Part shown: one piece after another, positions 1 to 9,017 of the stretch
How the letters are laid out: every line of letters begins with the position of its first letter
How positions within the stretch are numbered: position 1 is the first letter of the stretch
Assembly: GCA_017522345.1 (NCBI GenBank)
Contig: JAFWZN010000008.1
Location: 1 to 64,000 of the forward strand
Source: Clostridia bacterium
Lineage (GTDB): Bacteria; Bacillota; Clostridia; Christensenellales; Aristaeellaceae
Direction of reading: 5' to 3'
DNA: 64,000 bases
Program-made: the position numbers and the translations under genes
The notes under the pieces: generated by a model
What the model was told of the DNA's origin: nothing
Databases searched by the model: none
Seen by the model: only the letters and a program-made list of their open reading frames with translations

Positions 1-146
1 CGGGGATCGGAAAGGGGAAGCGTTTTCAGTCGCTGCGCTTTGTGAAAACGCGCGATTTTGCCGTACATGCCGCCAAAATCGATTGAAAATGGAGAGGGAG
101 TGCGCTCCCTCTCCATGCCTCACCCAGAGGTTTGTTGATGGTCTGG
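1..146. other. Non-coding left edge with inverted repeats
   Basis: No convincing gene is seen. Three inverted repeats lie here: arms GCGTTTTCA (20-28) and TGAAAACGC (43-51); arms CGATTTTG (53-60) and CAAAATCG (73-80); and a perfect 12-bp stem at 89-100/105-116 with a TGCG loop. On the minus strand the last stem is followed by TTTTCAATC, so it may end the leftward nucleoside-hydrolase operon. The rest is probably the 3' flank of a rightward gene outside the window. Confidence 0.5.
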
Positions 147-179
147 GCTGCCTCGCATGATGCGGGGCAGCTGTTTTTA
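147..179 (+). terminator. Rho-independent terminator, rightward
   Basis: Stem GCTGCC-T-CGCA pairs with TGCG-G-GGCAGC around a short loop and is followed by TGTTTTTA on the plus strand. It would end a rightward transcript that begins before the window. Its T-run overlaps the stop codon of the convergent nucleoside-hydrolase gene. Confidence 0.65.
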
Positions 180-1061
180 TCCGTATTCAATCTCCAGCCT
201 TGCAATCAAATCTTCCAATATAAACCTTGAATCCACGCGTGTGCATACGCGGATTTTCGGACGGCCTTCAGCGTATTTCCATGTGGTGTCGGGATTGAAA
301 ATCGGGGCTTCCTCATATTTGTATACGCCGATGGATTCGTCAAGCGCAATTCCAATTGCGGGGTTATCGCCCAACGTCCAGCTTTCGCCCGGCGTCCACT
401 TCGCCCACGGCTGCATATTGTAGGCAACCATGTTTTCAAACAGGTGTTTTCCGATCTCTCCGAGGGGATAGATTCGCCTTTGGATTTCGGAAAGCGAAAT
501 GCGCACGGAGCCGTACACATTATTGGGAACGAGGGTGAGATCCGCGCCGCAGCCGATAACGAAGTTGGCCGCCTCGATATCGTTTCCCGAATTGAATTCG
601 CGAAAACCTGCGTTGTCGTTTCCGATTTCCTGACCGCCGATCCAGATGATTTTCATCTTGTGCTTGATATGCGGGCACTCGAGAATCGCGCGGGCGACGT
701 TTGTGATCGCGCCAAGGCACAAAACATACAAAGGATGCTCGTCCTCGCGCATCGCTTCCTGAATGAGGAATTTTGCGGCGGGAGAAAGATCGCGCAGGCG
801 AACATCCCGAAGCGCGCCGTCCTCGCCCTCAAAAACGGGAACGGTTTTGCCCATGAGAGACAGAATGGTATTAATTTCGTCAAGACTTCTTTTCATGGAG
901 CCGACAGAGCCGAAATGCGTCGCAAAAATGCCCTTTATAATGAATTTTTTGATCATCAAAGCCTGCGCAATCGCAAAGGGATCGTCCGCCTCGCACGCCG
1001 CGTCGGTATCAACGATGACGCGAATTTTCTTGTCGTCCGGGATTTCGTATAAATAGCCCAT
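177..1061 (-). CDS. Nucleoside hydrolase-like protein
   Basis: 294-residue cytoplasmic protein without a signal peptide. Near the N-terminus (residues about 16-30) it has VIVDTDAACEADDPFA, the Asp-rich calcium-binding signature of the inosine/uridine-preferring nucleoside hydrolase superfamily (DTDxxxxxDD). Family enzymes cleave the N-glycosidic bond of ribonucleosides. The C-terminal part is less typical, so the natural substrate is open, and a related glycosidic bond is possible. The start is set by GGAGGCGACGAA before ATG. It is the last gene of a four-gene leftward operon after GH31, Nif3-like and DUF3795, with a 24-bp gap to the previous stop, which suggests salvage or processing of glycosylated small molecules. 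Confidence 0.8.
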   Translation of the reverse strand: MGYLYEIPDDKKIRVIVDTDAACEADDPFAIAQALMIKKFIIKGIFATHFGSVGSMKRSLDEINTILSLMGKTVPVFEGEDGALRDVRLRDLSPAAKFLIQEAMREDEHPLYVLCLGAITNVARAILECPHIKHKMKIIWIGGQEIGNDNAGFREFNSGNDIEAANFVIGCGADLTLVPNNVYGSVRISLSEIQRRIYPLGEIGKHLFENMVAYNMQPWAKWTPGESWTLGDNPAIGIALDESIGVYKYEEAPIFNPDTTWKYAEGRPKIRVCTRVDSRFILEDLIARLEIEYG

Positions 1062-1085
1062 TTCGTCGCCTCCACTTTTCTTTTA

Positions 1086-1352
1086 TCAGTCGTTCAGCGC
1101 TTTTAGGTATTCAATCCTTGCGCCCGGCGGGTTGTCGCCATGCTCGGGGTCGCAAGAATACTGCGTAAGAAGGCGGCAAGGGAATTCTTCGCATTTTCCG
1201 CAGTGCCGAAGCTTTTTGGAAATGCAGCATTCCGCCACGGGACACTTTCCATGAAAGGGATTTCCGAGGGTTTTGACGCAGCCGCCGCAATGGCATTTTT
1301 CACGATAATCGCACGTTTCGCACACGAGGCCGCAATAGGTACTGACGTTCAT
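1086..1352 (-). CDS. DUF3795 small cysteine-rich protein
   Basis: 88 residues from MNVSTYCGLVCETC. This start has GAGAGGATGCT just upstream; a longer reading back to 1454 would overlap the Nif3 gene and lacks such a site. The protein carries many paired cysteines (CGLVCETCDYREKCHCGGC, then C..H.GKCEEFPC), typical of DUF3795 proteins and pointing to bound zinc or an iron-sulfur cluster. The family function is unknown. It sits 16 bp after Nif3 and 24 bp before the nucleoside hydrolase-like gene, so it is translated as part of the same operon. No signal peptide is seen. Confidence 0.75.
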   Translation of the reverse strand: MNVSTYCGLVCETCDYREKCHCGGCVKTLGNPFHGKCPVAECCISKKLRHCGKCEEFPCRLLTQYSCDPEHGDNPPGARIEYLKALND

Positions 1353-1368
1353 AGCATCCTCTCCCTCA

Positions 1369-2154
1369 TTATCTTTCGGCATAGGTGTACACTTCCGCGC
1401 TTTCGATATACTTGACTTCGATTTCGGGAAGCTTTTCCTTAAGAAGCTTCGCAATATATTTCATGCCGTCGCGCTCGCTGCCGCAATGACCGACCAGAAG
1501 CAGCGCCTTTTTAAAGCCCAGCTGATACGCGTCTCTTGCATACTCGGCAAACTGCCATTCGCAGCATTCGCCCACAACCACGATTTCGGTTTCGTCGTTT
1601 GAAAGCTCCTCCATAATGCCGCCGGGCGCGCCCCAGCCGAGGGACAGGCGCGTTGCAGGCTCGTCCGTCATGCCGCAGATTCTAACGTGCGCAACGCCCA
1701 GCTTTTCCTCGATGCGCTTTGCAAGCTCGCGGGGCGTGATGGGCGCATCCAGAATGTAGTGGTTCTGTCCAAGTCCCATTCTTCTTTCGTACTTTCCGCA
1801 CAAACCAAGCTGCTCGATTTCTCCCTGACAGATCAGGTCGACAGGCGCCATGTGCGGGTGATCGTGATAGCGGTAAACCGCCATGCCGGTCGCGTCCACC
1901 AGCGCTTTTTTTGCTTTCGCCGCAGGCAGAACGGGCTCTTTGTCCCAATGGTCAAAATACATCGGCTCGTGAGTGATGAATAAGTCCGCGCCCCACGCGG
2001 CAGCTTCCTTGATGGCGTTTACCTCCGGGAAACAGCAAACGGCTACGCGCTTTACTTCCTTGTCGGGCGAACCCGCTTTTAAGGTGTCGCAGGTTTTTGT
2101 GTAATCTCCCGGCGCCCAGGAAAACAGTTCGTTCATTACGTCGATCGCTTTCAT
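1369..2154 (-). CDS. Nif3-like dinuclear metal-centre protein
   Basis: 261 residues matching the NIF3/DUF34 family, often annotated as GTP cyclohydrolase 1 type 2 homologue. Seen motifs are FITHEPMYFDHWD (about residue 60) and HDHPHM for metal ligands, and near the C-terminus VGHCGSERDGM, equivalent to the family GHxxSE metal motif. The family forms ring-like hexamers with two metal ions per subunit; the reaction is unsettled. ACAGGAGGATATCCAC precedes the ATG. It lies 22 bp after the GH31 stop. Its place between a glycosidase and a nucleoside-hydrolase-like gene may hint at a metabolite-repair role, but that is inference. Confidence 0.8.
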   Translation of the reverse strand: MKAIDVMNELFSWAPGDYTKTCDTLKAGSPDKEVKRVAVCCFPEVNAIKEAAAWGADLFITHEPMYFDHWDKEPVLPAAKAKKALVDATGMAVYRYHDHPHMAPVDLICQGEIEQLGLCGKYERRMGLGQNHYILDAPITPRELAKRIEEKLGVAHVRICGMTDEPATRLSLGWGAPGGIMEELSNDETEIVVVGECCEWQFAEYARDAYQLGFKKALLLVGHCGSERDGMKYIAKLLKEKLPEIEVKYIESAEVYTYAER

Positions 2155-2176
2155 GTGGATATCCTCCTGTATTCAT

Positions 2177-4234
2177 TTAGCCTCTGATCATTTGAAGTAC
2201 ATCCGCGCCTTCCCTGACGAAGACGGGAATTACATCAACAGGCGCGCATACGGTTACGGTCCGACCGCCCGCATAGACGTTTCCCATCTCCGCGTCCACC
2301 CAGTTTGCGCCTTCCGGGAGATAAACGCTTCTTTCGGTCGCGCCCGCTTCAAAAATGGGCGCCACAAGAACGTCGCCGCCGTACATATAGGCGTCGGCAA
2401 TATCCCATGCTTTTTTATCCTTCGGGAAATTATAGAACAGCGGGCGCATGACAGGCGAGCCGTTTTCCTGGGCTTCACGCATGAGCCGCGCGGTGTAGGG
2501 CTTTATGCGATAGCGCAGGCCGATGAATTTCTTTAAAACCTTTTCAACCTTTTCGCCATAGCTCCAGATCTCGTTGTCCGCGCCGGAGGGACAGCAGGGC
2601 TTGCCGCCGGAGGAAACAAGACCGGGCTTATCGTGGGGATTGCGGTCGCCATGCAGGCGCATGACGGGAGAGAAGGCAGCGAATGCAAACCAGCGCATGA
2701 GCAATTCGTGGAATTTTTCGTCCCTGATATCGCCCATGAAGAAGCCGCCGATATCGGCGTTCCACCAAGGAATGCCCGCCATGCCCATATTAAGACCCGC
2801 AACAACCTGACGCCTAAAGGTTTCGAAGTTCGACTGCACGTCGCCCGACCAAGCCAAAGCGCCGTATTTCTGCGAACCCGCCCATGCGCAGCGAACGAGC
2901 GAAACCACATCTTCGCGGCCCAGCTTTTTCATGCCCTCATAAATCATTTTGGCGTAATCCGCCGGATAGGCGTTGGCAACCTCAAGCGCCTGTCCCTTAT
3001 AATAGCGATAGATATCGTGATCGGGCGTGTCGAATTCGGGCTCGGCAACGTCCAGCCAAAACTGGGAAACGCCCTTGTCAAGATAGTTTTTCTTTAGGAT
3101 TTCAAATACAAATTCGCGGGTTTCGGGATTGGTCATATCAGCGAACTGAGAAATGTTCACGCATTCCATCTGCCGGTTCATGCCGCGGTTCACGCGAACG
3201 AGCATATCGCGGTCGGTCATTTCCTCCATGTTTTCCGACTGCATATCCACCGTCGGCCACACGGAAACCACGAGCTTTATGCCCATTTCACCGAGCTGTT
3301 TTACCATTCCTTCGGGGTCCGGCCAGAACTCAGGATCAAACTTCCATTCGCCCATCTTTGTCCAGTGGAAAAAGTCGCAAACAATCATATCCACGGGAAT
3401 GCCGCGCTCATAATACCCGCGCGCGACCGAAAGCAGCTCCTCCTGCGTCTGATAGCGAAGCTTGCACTGCCAAAATCCCATAGCGTAATCGGGCATCATC
3501 GGCGCTCGGCCCGTGCATGCGGAATACAGCTTCTCGATTTCGGCGGGCGTATCGCCGGCGCAGATCCAATAGTCGATTTGTTTGGTGGATTCAAAGCACC
3601 ATTCGGTGTAGTTGTTTCCAAACGTCGCCTTTCCGATGGCGGGATTGTTCATGAAAAAGCCGTAGCCCTTATTCGATACATAAAAAGGAACGCTTGCCTG
3701 CGTGTTGATCTGTCTTAAATCCAGAATGCAGCCCTTGAGATTCAGATTCGACTGCTGATACTGGCCCATGCCGAAGACTTTTTCTTCTTCGTCCGCAGTA
3801 AAGCTCAGCGTAATCTTATAGTTGTCGCCGCCGACGGAGCGATATTTGCGGGCGCTTTTATGAAGATTGATCCAATCCGGGAAATCGCCGAAATCATTTC
3901 CGTAGCCCATGGCCTGATAATGCTCTTTCAGAAGCACATCGCCCTTTTGATTTAAAAAGCGGATGCGTCCGCTTTCGGTCATCTCCGCGCGAATCTTTCC
4001 GTTTTCAATGACGGCAACCACTTCTTTTCCGCCGTTTGCGGTTATCCTCTCGTCAATAAACGCGTTGGCTTCATGGCGAACGCTTTCTGTCAGCGCCCAG
4101 TGTTCCTGCGTAAAGCCTCTGTTTTCTGTAGAACGAACGCGCAGAGCGTTTTCGCCCCAGCCTTCGATTTTCAAGGTTTCGTAGCGTCTTTTATAGATGA
4201 GGCTTCCGTTTTGAATGGTAAAAACGTTCGACAT
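2177..4234 (-). CDS. Glycoside hydrolase family 31 (alpha-glucosidase/alpha-xylosidase type)
   Basis: 685 residues with the GH31 layout: N-terminal beta-sandwich (1-250), TIM barrel (about 250-600) and C-terminal beta domains. The catalytic nucleophile is Asp395 in FWLDVAEPE and the acid/base is Asp465 in AWSGD. WNADIGGF and the RW.AFAAFSPVMRLHG block are also family hallmarks. GH31 enzymes retain the anomeric configuration and release alpha-linked glucose or xylose from chain ends; the WLDVAEPE loop is not the usual alpha-glucosidase WxDMNE, so alpha-xylosidase or a rarer specificity is possible. No signal peptide, so it acts on imported oligosaccharides. It is first in the operon, under the promoter at 4267-4295. 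Confidence 0.88.
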   Translation of the reverse strand: MSNVFTIQNGSLIYKRRYETLKIEGWGENALRVRSTENRGFTQEHWALTESVRHEANAFIDERITANGGKEVVAVIENGKIRAEMTESGRIRFLNQKGDVLLKEHYQAMGYGNDFGDFPDWINLHKSARKYRSVGGDNYKITLSFTADEEEKVFGMGQYQQSNLNLKGCILDLRQINTQASVPFYVSNKGYGFFMNNPAIGKATFGNNYTEWCFESTKQIDYWICAGDTPAEIEKLYSACTGRAPMMPDYAMGFWQCKLRYQTQEELLSVARGYYERGIPVDMIVCDFFHWTKMGEWKFDPEFWPDPEGMVKQLGEMGIKLVVSVWPTVDMQSENMEEMTDRDMLVRVNRGMNRQMECVNISQFADMTNPETREFVFEILKKNYLDKGVSQFWLDVAEPEFDTPDHDIYRYYKGQALEVANAYPADYAKMIYEGMKKLGREDVVSLVRCAWAGSQKYGALAWSGDVQSNFETFRRQVVAGLNMGMAGIPWWNADIGGFFMGDIRDEKFHELLMRWFAFAAFSPVMRLHGDRNPHDKPGLVSSGGKPCCPSGADNEIWSYGEKVEKVLKKFIGLRYRIKPYTARLMREAQENGSPVMRPLFYNFPKDKKAWDIADAYMYGGDVLVAPIFEAGATERSVYLPEGANWVDAEMGNVYAGGRTVTVCAPVDVIPVFVREGADVLQMIRG

Positions 4235-4266
4235 GCATCGTCACCGCTTTCATAAATGTTATATTC

Positions 4267-4295
4267 AGTATATCACATATACGCACGCAAAACAA
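4267..4295 (-). promoter_or_regulatory. Promoter of the GH31 operon
   Basis: On the minus strand TTGTTT (4290-4295), 17 bases, TATACT (4267-4272), about 33 bases before the GH31 start. The -35 is imperfect. Confidence 0.6.
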
Positions 4296-4356
4296 TTTTG
4301 TTTTTTGCGGATTGATCGCATAATAAACAAAAAAACAGCGAAAAGCCGCATAATAA

Positions 4357-4390
4357 CAAGAACCGCTGCAGATTTTTGCAGCGGTTCTTG
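4357..4390 (-). terminator. Terminator of rpsB-tsf
   Basis: A perfect 14-bp stem CAAGAACCGCTGCA (4357-4370) pairs with its complement at 4377-4390 around a 6-base loop. On the minus strand it starts 13 bases after the tsf stop and is followed by TTATTATG, then a second run of seven Ts, separating tsf from the GH31 operon. Confidence 0.85.
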
Positions 4391-4402
4391 TGAAATCTTA
4401 GA

Positions 4403-5326
4403 TTACAGGCCCATCTTGGCGGTCTGCTCGGCAACCTCGGCGGCGAGGTCGTTGACCTTCTTCTCGAGGCCGTCGCCCATCTTGTAACGGGTGAAGCGAA
4501 CGATCTCAAGGCCCTTGGCCTTCTGGTTGATCATGGTCTGAACGGAGATATCGCCGTCCTTAACGAAAGCCTGCTCGAGGAGGCAAACGTCCTGATAGAA
4601 CTTCTTGATGCGGCCTTCAACCATCTTCTCGATGATCTTCTCGGGCTTGCCTTCGTTGCGAGCCTGAGCGACGAGGATTTCCTTCTCGTGCTCGAGGTGG
4701 TCGGCGCGAACTTCTTCGCGGCGGACGTACTCGGGGGCAACGGGGGAAGCAGCGGCAACCTGCAGCGCGCAGTCATGGATGACTTCGGCAGCGTTTTCGC
4801 CGAGGACACCTGCGGCCTCGATCAGAACGCCAACCTTGCCGCCCATGTGGATGTAGCTGTCCACGGTGCCGGTGGCTTCGTAGCGGGCGAAACGACGAAC
4901 GGAGATCTTCTCACCGATTTCGGCGGTAGCAGCCTTAACCATATCGCCGATGGTGGTGGACTCGTCCTTGTAGAAGGTCTGCTCGAGGAGCGCGTCTACG
5001 TCGGCGGGGTTCTTCTTGATGATATGGATGGCGATGTCGTTAACGAGCGCCTGGAACTTGTCGGTCTTGGCAACGAAGTCGGTTTCGCAGTTTACTTCTA
5101 CCAGAGCGCCGGTGTTGCACTCCTTGCAAACGTAGCTGCCTACGAGACCTTCGGCGGCGATACGGCTCTGCTTCTTGGCGGCGGCGGCGAGGCCCTTCTC
5201 ACGAAGGAAGTCAATCGCCTTCTCGATGTCGCCTTCGGTGGCGGCGAGCGCCTTTTTGCAATCCATCATGCCCGCGCCGGTACGGCCGCGAAGCTCCATT
5301 ACGACTTTTGCGCTGATTTCAGCCAT
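4403..5326 (-). CDS. tsf: Translation elongation factor Ts
   Basis: 307 residues, usual EF-Ts length. It is the guanine-nucleotide exchange factor that regenerates EF-Tu-GTP. The N-terminal UBA-like domain reads [21 protein letters not shown] and continues with DCKKAL, and [13 protein letters not shown] is the EF-Ts signature in the core. GGAGGAGATTAACC precedes the ATG. It follows rpsB by 49 bp, the common bacterial order, and the pair ends at the strong hairpin at 4357-4390. A Cys pair around residues 70-73 (VCKEC) is a small local feature. Confidence 0.98.
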   Translation of the reverse strand: MAEISAKVVMELRGRTGAGMMDCKKALAATEGDIEKAIDFLREKGLAAAAKKQSRIAAEGLVGSYVCKECNTGALVEVNCETDFVAKTDKFQALVNDIAIHIIKKNPADVDALLEQTFYKDESTTIGDMVKAATAEIGEKISVRRFARYEATGTVDSYIHMGGKVGVLIEAAGVLGENAAEVIHDCALQVAAASPVAPEYVRREEVRADHLEHEKEILVAQARNEGKPEKIIEKMVEGRIKKFYQDVCLLEQAFVKDGDISVQTMINQKAKGLEIVRFTRYKMGDGLEKKVNDLAAEVAEQTAKMGL

Positions 5327-5375
5327 GGTTAATCTCCTCCTGCAAGGTTATTTATATTGAGGATAAATTCAAAAA

Positions 5376-6110
5376 TTATTCGGCGGCTTCTACAGCTTCC
5401 TCAGCTGCGGGAGCGTCTTCGATCTGCTCGCCCTGCTTGCCTTCGAGGATGGCGTCGGCCAGCTTGCCAGCGATCAGCTTAACGGCGCGGATGGCGTCGT
5501 CGTTGCCGGGGATGACGTAGTCGATCTCATCGGGATCGCAGTTGGTGTCTACGATGCCAACGATCGGGATATTGAGGGCGCGGGCTTCCGCAACGGCGAT
5601 GTGCTCTTTGCGGGGGTCAACTACGAACAGAGCGCCGGGGAGCTTCTTCATTTCGCGGATGCCGCCCAGGTTCTTTTCGAGCTTTTCGCGCTCAGCCATC
5701 AGCTTGATAACTTCCTTCTTGGGAAGTACTTCGAACTGGCCTTCCTTCTCCATGCGATCGATGGAGTTGAGGCGCTCGATACGGGTGCGGATGGTGCGGA
5801 AGTTGGTGAGCGTGCCGCCCAGCCAGCGATTGTTTACGAAATACATGCCGCAGCGCTTTGCTTCGGACTCGATGGACTCCTGAGCCTGCTTCTTGGTGCC
5901 GACGAAGAGAACGGTCTTGCCTTCGAGGGCGATGTCGCGGATGAACATGTAGGCCTCGTCAACCTTGCGAACGGTCTTCTGAAGGTCGATGATGTAGATG
6001 CCATTGCGCTCGGTGAAGATGTACTGAGCCATCTTGGGGTTCCAGCGGCGGGTCTGATGGCCGAAGTGTACGCCGGCCTCGAGCAGCTGCTTCATGGAAA
6101 TAACTGCCAT
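5376..6110 (-). CDS. rpsB: 30S ribosomal protein S2
   Basis: 244 residues from [20 protein letters not shown], the conserved S2 N-terminus. Upstream in-frame codons to 6191 are leader sequence: AAGGAGGAACCCCACA stands directly before this ATG. The S2 signatures [22 protein letters not shown] and the [23 protein letters not shown] block are all present. S2 joins the small subunit late and binds S1 or the platform region. The C-terminus has an acidic Ala/Glu tail common in Clostridia. First gene of rpsB-tsf with a strong promoter at 6239-6267. Confidence 0.98.
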   Translation of the reverse strand: MAVISMKQLLEAGVHFGHQTRRWNPKMAQYIFTERNGIYIIDLQKTVRKVDEAYMFIRDIALEGKTVLFVGTKKQAQESIESEAKRCGMYFVNNRWLGGTLTNFRTIRTRIERLNSIDRMEKEGQFEVLPKKEVIKLMAEREKLEKNLGGIREMKKLPGALFVVDPRKEHIAVAEARALNIPIVGIVDTNCDPDEIDYVIPGNDDAIRAVKLIAGKLADAILEGKQGEQIEDAPAAEEAVEAAE

Positions 6111-6238
6111 TGTGGGGTTCCTCCTTATAATTCGTTTCTTTCCGCCCTGCAAATCTTCTCCGCGCGCACACCGAAAAGGTGCAACCGCCACGCGAATCCT
6201 TGCAGGTGAGAAATAGGTCCATTTTCGGACACCATAGC

Positions 6239-6267
6239 ATTATACCACAACTTACCCCTGCTTTCAA
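6239..6267 (-). promoter_or_regulatory. Strong sigma-A promoter of rpsB-tsf
   Basis: On the minus strand TTGAAA (6262-6267), 17 bases, TATAAT (6239-6244), with TG one base before the -10 (extended -10). This is near consensus, as expected for a ribosomal-protein operon. The leader to the rpsB start is about 120 bases. Confidence 0.88.
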
Positions 6268-6367
6268 TTGTTTCAAAGGGGTGACAAATGTCAAATTTCT
6301 GTTATTCCTTAAAATCAAACGGATTGATTGCCGCCTTTGGATGCGCGATTTCGCTATTTTCGGGCGC

Positions 6368-6399
6368 AAAAAAGCCTCCCTTGAAAGAGAGGCTTTTTT
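6368..6399. terminator. Bidirectional terminator after the 8035-9938 transport operon
   Basis: Arms AAAAAAGCCTC (6368-6378) and GAGGCTTTTTT (6389-6399) around a 10-base loop. A T-run follows on either strand; on the minus strand it ends the binding-protein transcript about 40 bases after its stop. Confidence 0.88.
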
Positions 6400-6439
6400 G
6401 ATGATTTCATGCGAGAAATTCCTGTCAGCGGATGACAAA

Positions 6440-8035
6440 TCAGTTCGCTGCGGGGAAGGTTCCGCGATAGTTGCCATCGAGGTAAGCCTGACGATAGGCT
6501 TCGATGACCTTGTCCGCGCCTGCATCGAGGATGGCCTGGATGTACTCGTCCCATACAGCGTCAAAGTCAGCGGGATCGCAGCTGATGGTCTGGGCGATCA
6601 GCTCGTTCTGCTTGGTGATGACGGTGGCGGAGTAGTCGGTGGCTTCCTGAATCGGAACGGTGAAGCTGATCTGCGTCCAGGCGTCGGTATTGGAGTACAG
6701 AACAGACTGGGCAACCTGTGCTTCGTAGCCGGGGAAGGAACGGGCAACATAGGCAGCGTTCTTGGCGTCGTCGCCGAAGTTGTAGCCGTTGGAGATGAAT
6801 ACTACGTCGCCGACGTGCATCTTGTGCTCATCAGGAACCTGATCGGTGGGAACAGCGTTGAGGGGCAGGCCGTTCTCATCGAGGCCGTGGTAGTTGATAC
6901 CGTCAACGCCGTTCTGCATGGCGAACATGTTCTCGGGAACGCACATCCAGTCGAGGTACTTGATCGCGGCAGCGGCGGTTTCTTCGCTTACCCAGCCGGG
7001 TACGAAGATGGTGAGGCCGGCGGCGTCATAGTTGTCGTGATAGGTCTTGCCGTTGTAGATGTTGGCCCAGGCGTTTACGGGGATCCACTCGGCGCCTTCT
7101 ACGTTCTTGGCCATTTCAGCCTGATAGTTCTTGTCGGTGCGCCACGGCTGATCGTACTGCTGGAGGAAGTAGCCGAAGTAGCCCTGGGTCATGTAGGTGT
7201 CGCCGATGGTGCTGTCGGTGTCAACGGCGAAGTTCTCATACAGAACGCCGTCATGATACCACTTGTTGAACAGCTCAAAAGCTTCTTTCGCGCCGGGGAG
7301 CATTTCGGGGTTGTCCTTGTAGGCAATCCAGTCTTCCTCGGTGATCTCGTCGAAGTTTACGAAAGCGCTGATGTAGTAGCGCATGGCGAACATGGGGTTG
7401 GAGGTGAAGATCGCATAGCTGAAGGGGATGGTCATCTCGCCGCCGAGCTCAGCGTCCTTGGCAGCGTAGAGATACTCTTCCAGTTCATCGATGGTCTTGG
7501 GCTCTTCCATGTCCAGCGCCTTGAGCCAGTCAGAGCGAACGAACGCGCCCTGGTTGACAACAGAGATGCGGCGGGCGGGGATGGTGTACTGCGCCTTTAC
7601 GCCATCGCCGTCGGGATCAAACGCGCCGTAGCTTAAAAGGTTTTCGCCCAGGAAAGCAACGATGTTTGCGCCGTACTCGTCAACGAGATCATCCAGCGCG
7701 TAAACGCCTCCGTCAGCGATCAGAGCGTTGACGAGGTCGCCGTTATAGGTGATGCAGATGTCGGCAGCAGTTTCACCGCTGATCTGGGTGGTGAGGATGT
7801 CGCCTTCCTCCCAGCGGGATACGGGAACAAACTGAAGCTTGATGCCGTTGGGATCGCCGAAATGCTCCTGCGCATAGTGAAGCTGCCAGCAATCCTCGAG
7901 GTTAAGGCCTGCGATGGAACGATCGAATACTTCAACGCGAAGCGTCAGATCGTATTCCACTTCCGCGAAGGAAGGGAGGCACATGCAGCTGAATGCCAGA
8001 ACAAGCGCCAGAACGAGGGTCATGATTTTCTTCAT
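6440..8035 (-). CDS. Sugar ABC transporter, extracellular solute-binding protein (LplA-like)
   Basis: 531 residues. The chosen ATG (MKKIMTLVLALVLAF...) has GGAG 8 bases upstream; an in-frame GTG three codons earlier sits too close to that site. The signal peptide ends at SFA|EVE, and no lipobox cysteine is evident (cysteines at SCMC lack the L-A/S-G/A context). The rest is a large bilobed binding protein of the type paired with LplB/LplC permeases, carrying oligosaccharides. It is third in the operon after two permeases, with a 61-bp gap and a small GC hairpin at 8062-8077. The substrate is not visible; the adjacent GH43 gene points to arabinose- or xylose-containing oligomers. Confidence 0.85.
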   Translation of the reverse strand: MKKIMTLVLALVLAFSCMCLPSFAEVEYDLTLRVEVFDRSIAGLNLEDCWQLHYAQEHFGDPNGIKLQFVPVSRWEEGDILTTQISGETAADICITYNGDLVNALIADGGVYALDDLVDEYGANIVAFLGENLLSYGAFDPDGDGVKAQYTIPARRISVVNQGAFVRSDWLKALDMEEPKTIDELEEYLYAAKDAELGGEMTIPFSYAIFTSNPMFAMRYYISAFVNFDEITEEDWIAYKDNPEMLPGAKEAFELFNKWYHDGVLYENFAVDTDSTIGDTYMTQGYFGYFLQQYDQPWRTDKNYQAEMAKNVEGAEWIPVNAWANIYNGKTYHDNYDAAGLTIFVPGWVSEETAAAAIKYLDWMCVPENMFAMQNGVDGINYHGLDENGLPLNAVPTDQVPDEHKMHVGDVVFISNGYNFGDDAKNAAYVARSFPGYEAQVAQSVLYSNTDAWTQISFTVPIQEATDYSATVITKQNELIAQTISCDPADFDAVWDEYIQAILDAGADKVIEAYRQAYLDGNYRGTFPAAN

Positions 8036-8061
8036 GTGGTTCACTCCTTTTTTTATTTTTC

Positions 8062-8077
8062 ACCGCCATCCGGCGGT
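8062..8077 (-). other. Intercistronic hairpin before the binding-protein gene
   Basis: Arms ACCGCC and GGCGGT around an ATCC loop, between permease and binding-protein genes. It may protect the binding-protein part of the mRNA or reduce read-through. No T-run follows. Confidence 0.35.
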
Positions 8078-8096
8078 AGAAATACAATTTACCTTT

Positions 8097-8999
8097 TTAT
8101 CCTTTTACCGCGCCGATGGTAACGCCGGATACGAAGTAGCGCTGAACGAAAGGATAGACAACCAGAATCGGAAGCGTTGCAAAAATAATGGTGGCCGACT
8201 CAATGGATTCCGAAACGTTCTGGGCATTTGAGTTGGCGTTGCCTTCGATGGCGGTTACGTCTACGGCAGTAGAGCCTTTGATGATGTTGTAAAGCCTCAG
8301 CTGCAAGGGCTGGAGCGCCTTGGTCTGAATGTAATACTTGGCGTCCGCAAAGCTGTTCCATTTTCCGACCGCATAGAAAAGCGTGAGCGTTGCAATCGAA
8401 GCAAGCGACAAGGGAAGATACACTCTTAAAAGAATCTGGAAATCGTTTGCGCCGTCAATGGTGGCAGCCTCTTCGAGTTCCTTGGGAAGAGATGCAAAGA
8501 AGCTTTTCATGATGATCATGTTATATGTTGACAAAACGCCCGGGATGATCAAAGACCACATGCTGTCGAGTAAGCCGAACCATTTGACGTTTAGGTAAAT
8601 CGGGATGGTGCCGCCGGAGAAGTACATGGTGAAAAGCGCCATCAGGTTAAAGAATTTCCGCCCGCGCAGGCGTTCCTTGGTAAGCGGATAGGCCATCAGA
8701 ACGGTCATCAGCATGGCAATGGCCGTATAGATCACAGTCAGTTCCACGGTGTAAAACAGACAGTCGATCATCGTTTGATCGGAGAAAAGAATTTCGTACG
8801 CCTTCGTTTCAAACTCAACCGGCACAAAGGATACGTCGCCGCGCAGAATCGCGGACTTGGATGAGAAGGAAATGGCGATTACGTTTAAAAAGGGCAGAAC
8901 GCAGGTGAGCACAAAGATGAAGATTACGGCGACCAGAATGATCTGACCGAAGGGGATTTTTTTCTTTTTCTTTTTCGGCTGAATCGTAATGGCTGTCAT
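8097..8999 (-). CDS. Carbohydrate ABC transporter permease (LplC/UgpE type)
   Basis: 300 residues. The ATG reading MTAITIQP is chosen because GGAGG lies 8 bases before it; a GTG two codons earlier is too close. A lysine-rich N-terminus (PKKKKKK) precedes six predicted membrane segments. The cytoplasmic EAA loop, EEAATIDGANDFQILLRVYLPLS, contacts an ATPase subunit. It ends with the RYFVSGVTIGAVKG type tail common in this permease group. It pairs with the permease at 9018-9938 to form the membrane channel. No ATPase is encoded nearby, so a shared MsmX-like ATPase elsewhere is expected. Confidence 0.9.
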   Translation of the reverse strand: MTAITIQPKKKKKKIPFGQIILVAVIFIFVLTCVLPFLNVIAISFSSKSAILRGDVSFVPVEFETKAYEILFSDQTMIDCLFYTVELTVIYTAIAMLMTVLMAYPLTKERLRGRKFFNLMALFTMYFSGGTIPIYLNVKWFGLLDSMWSLIIPGVLSTYNMIIMKSFFASLPKELEEAATIDGANDFQILLRVYLPLSLASIATLTLFYAVGKWNSFADAKYYIQTKALQPLQLRLYNIIKGSTAVDVTAIEGNANSNAQNVSESIESATIIFATLPILVVYPFVQRYFVSGVTIGAVKG

Positions 9000-9017
9000 T
9001 TGCACTTACCTCCTTTC

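Larger units (their letters stand above)
6111..6439. other. Intergenic region between rpsB and a solute-binding protein gene
   Basis: Contains the rpsB promoter (6239-6267), about 125 bases of rpsB leader, and the terminator of the upstream sugar-transport operon (6368-6399). The leader may hold an S2-type autoregulatory structure, but no known fold was recognised by eye. Confidence 0.5.

Noticed and set aside
6179..7636. Long rightward open frame opposite a binding-protein gene
   Set aside because: It lies antisense to a well-supported transporter gene, has no ribosome-binding site and a low-complexity Val/Gly-rich product. It is a codon-bias shadow.
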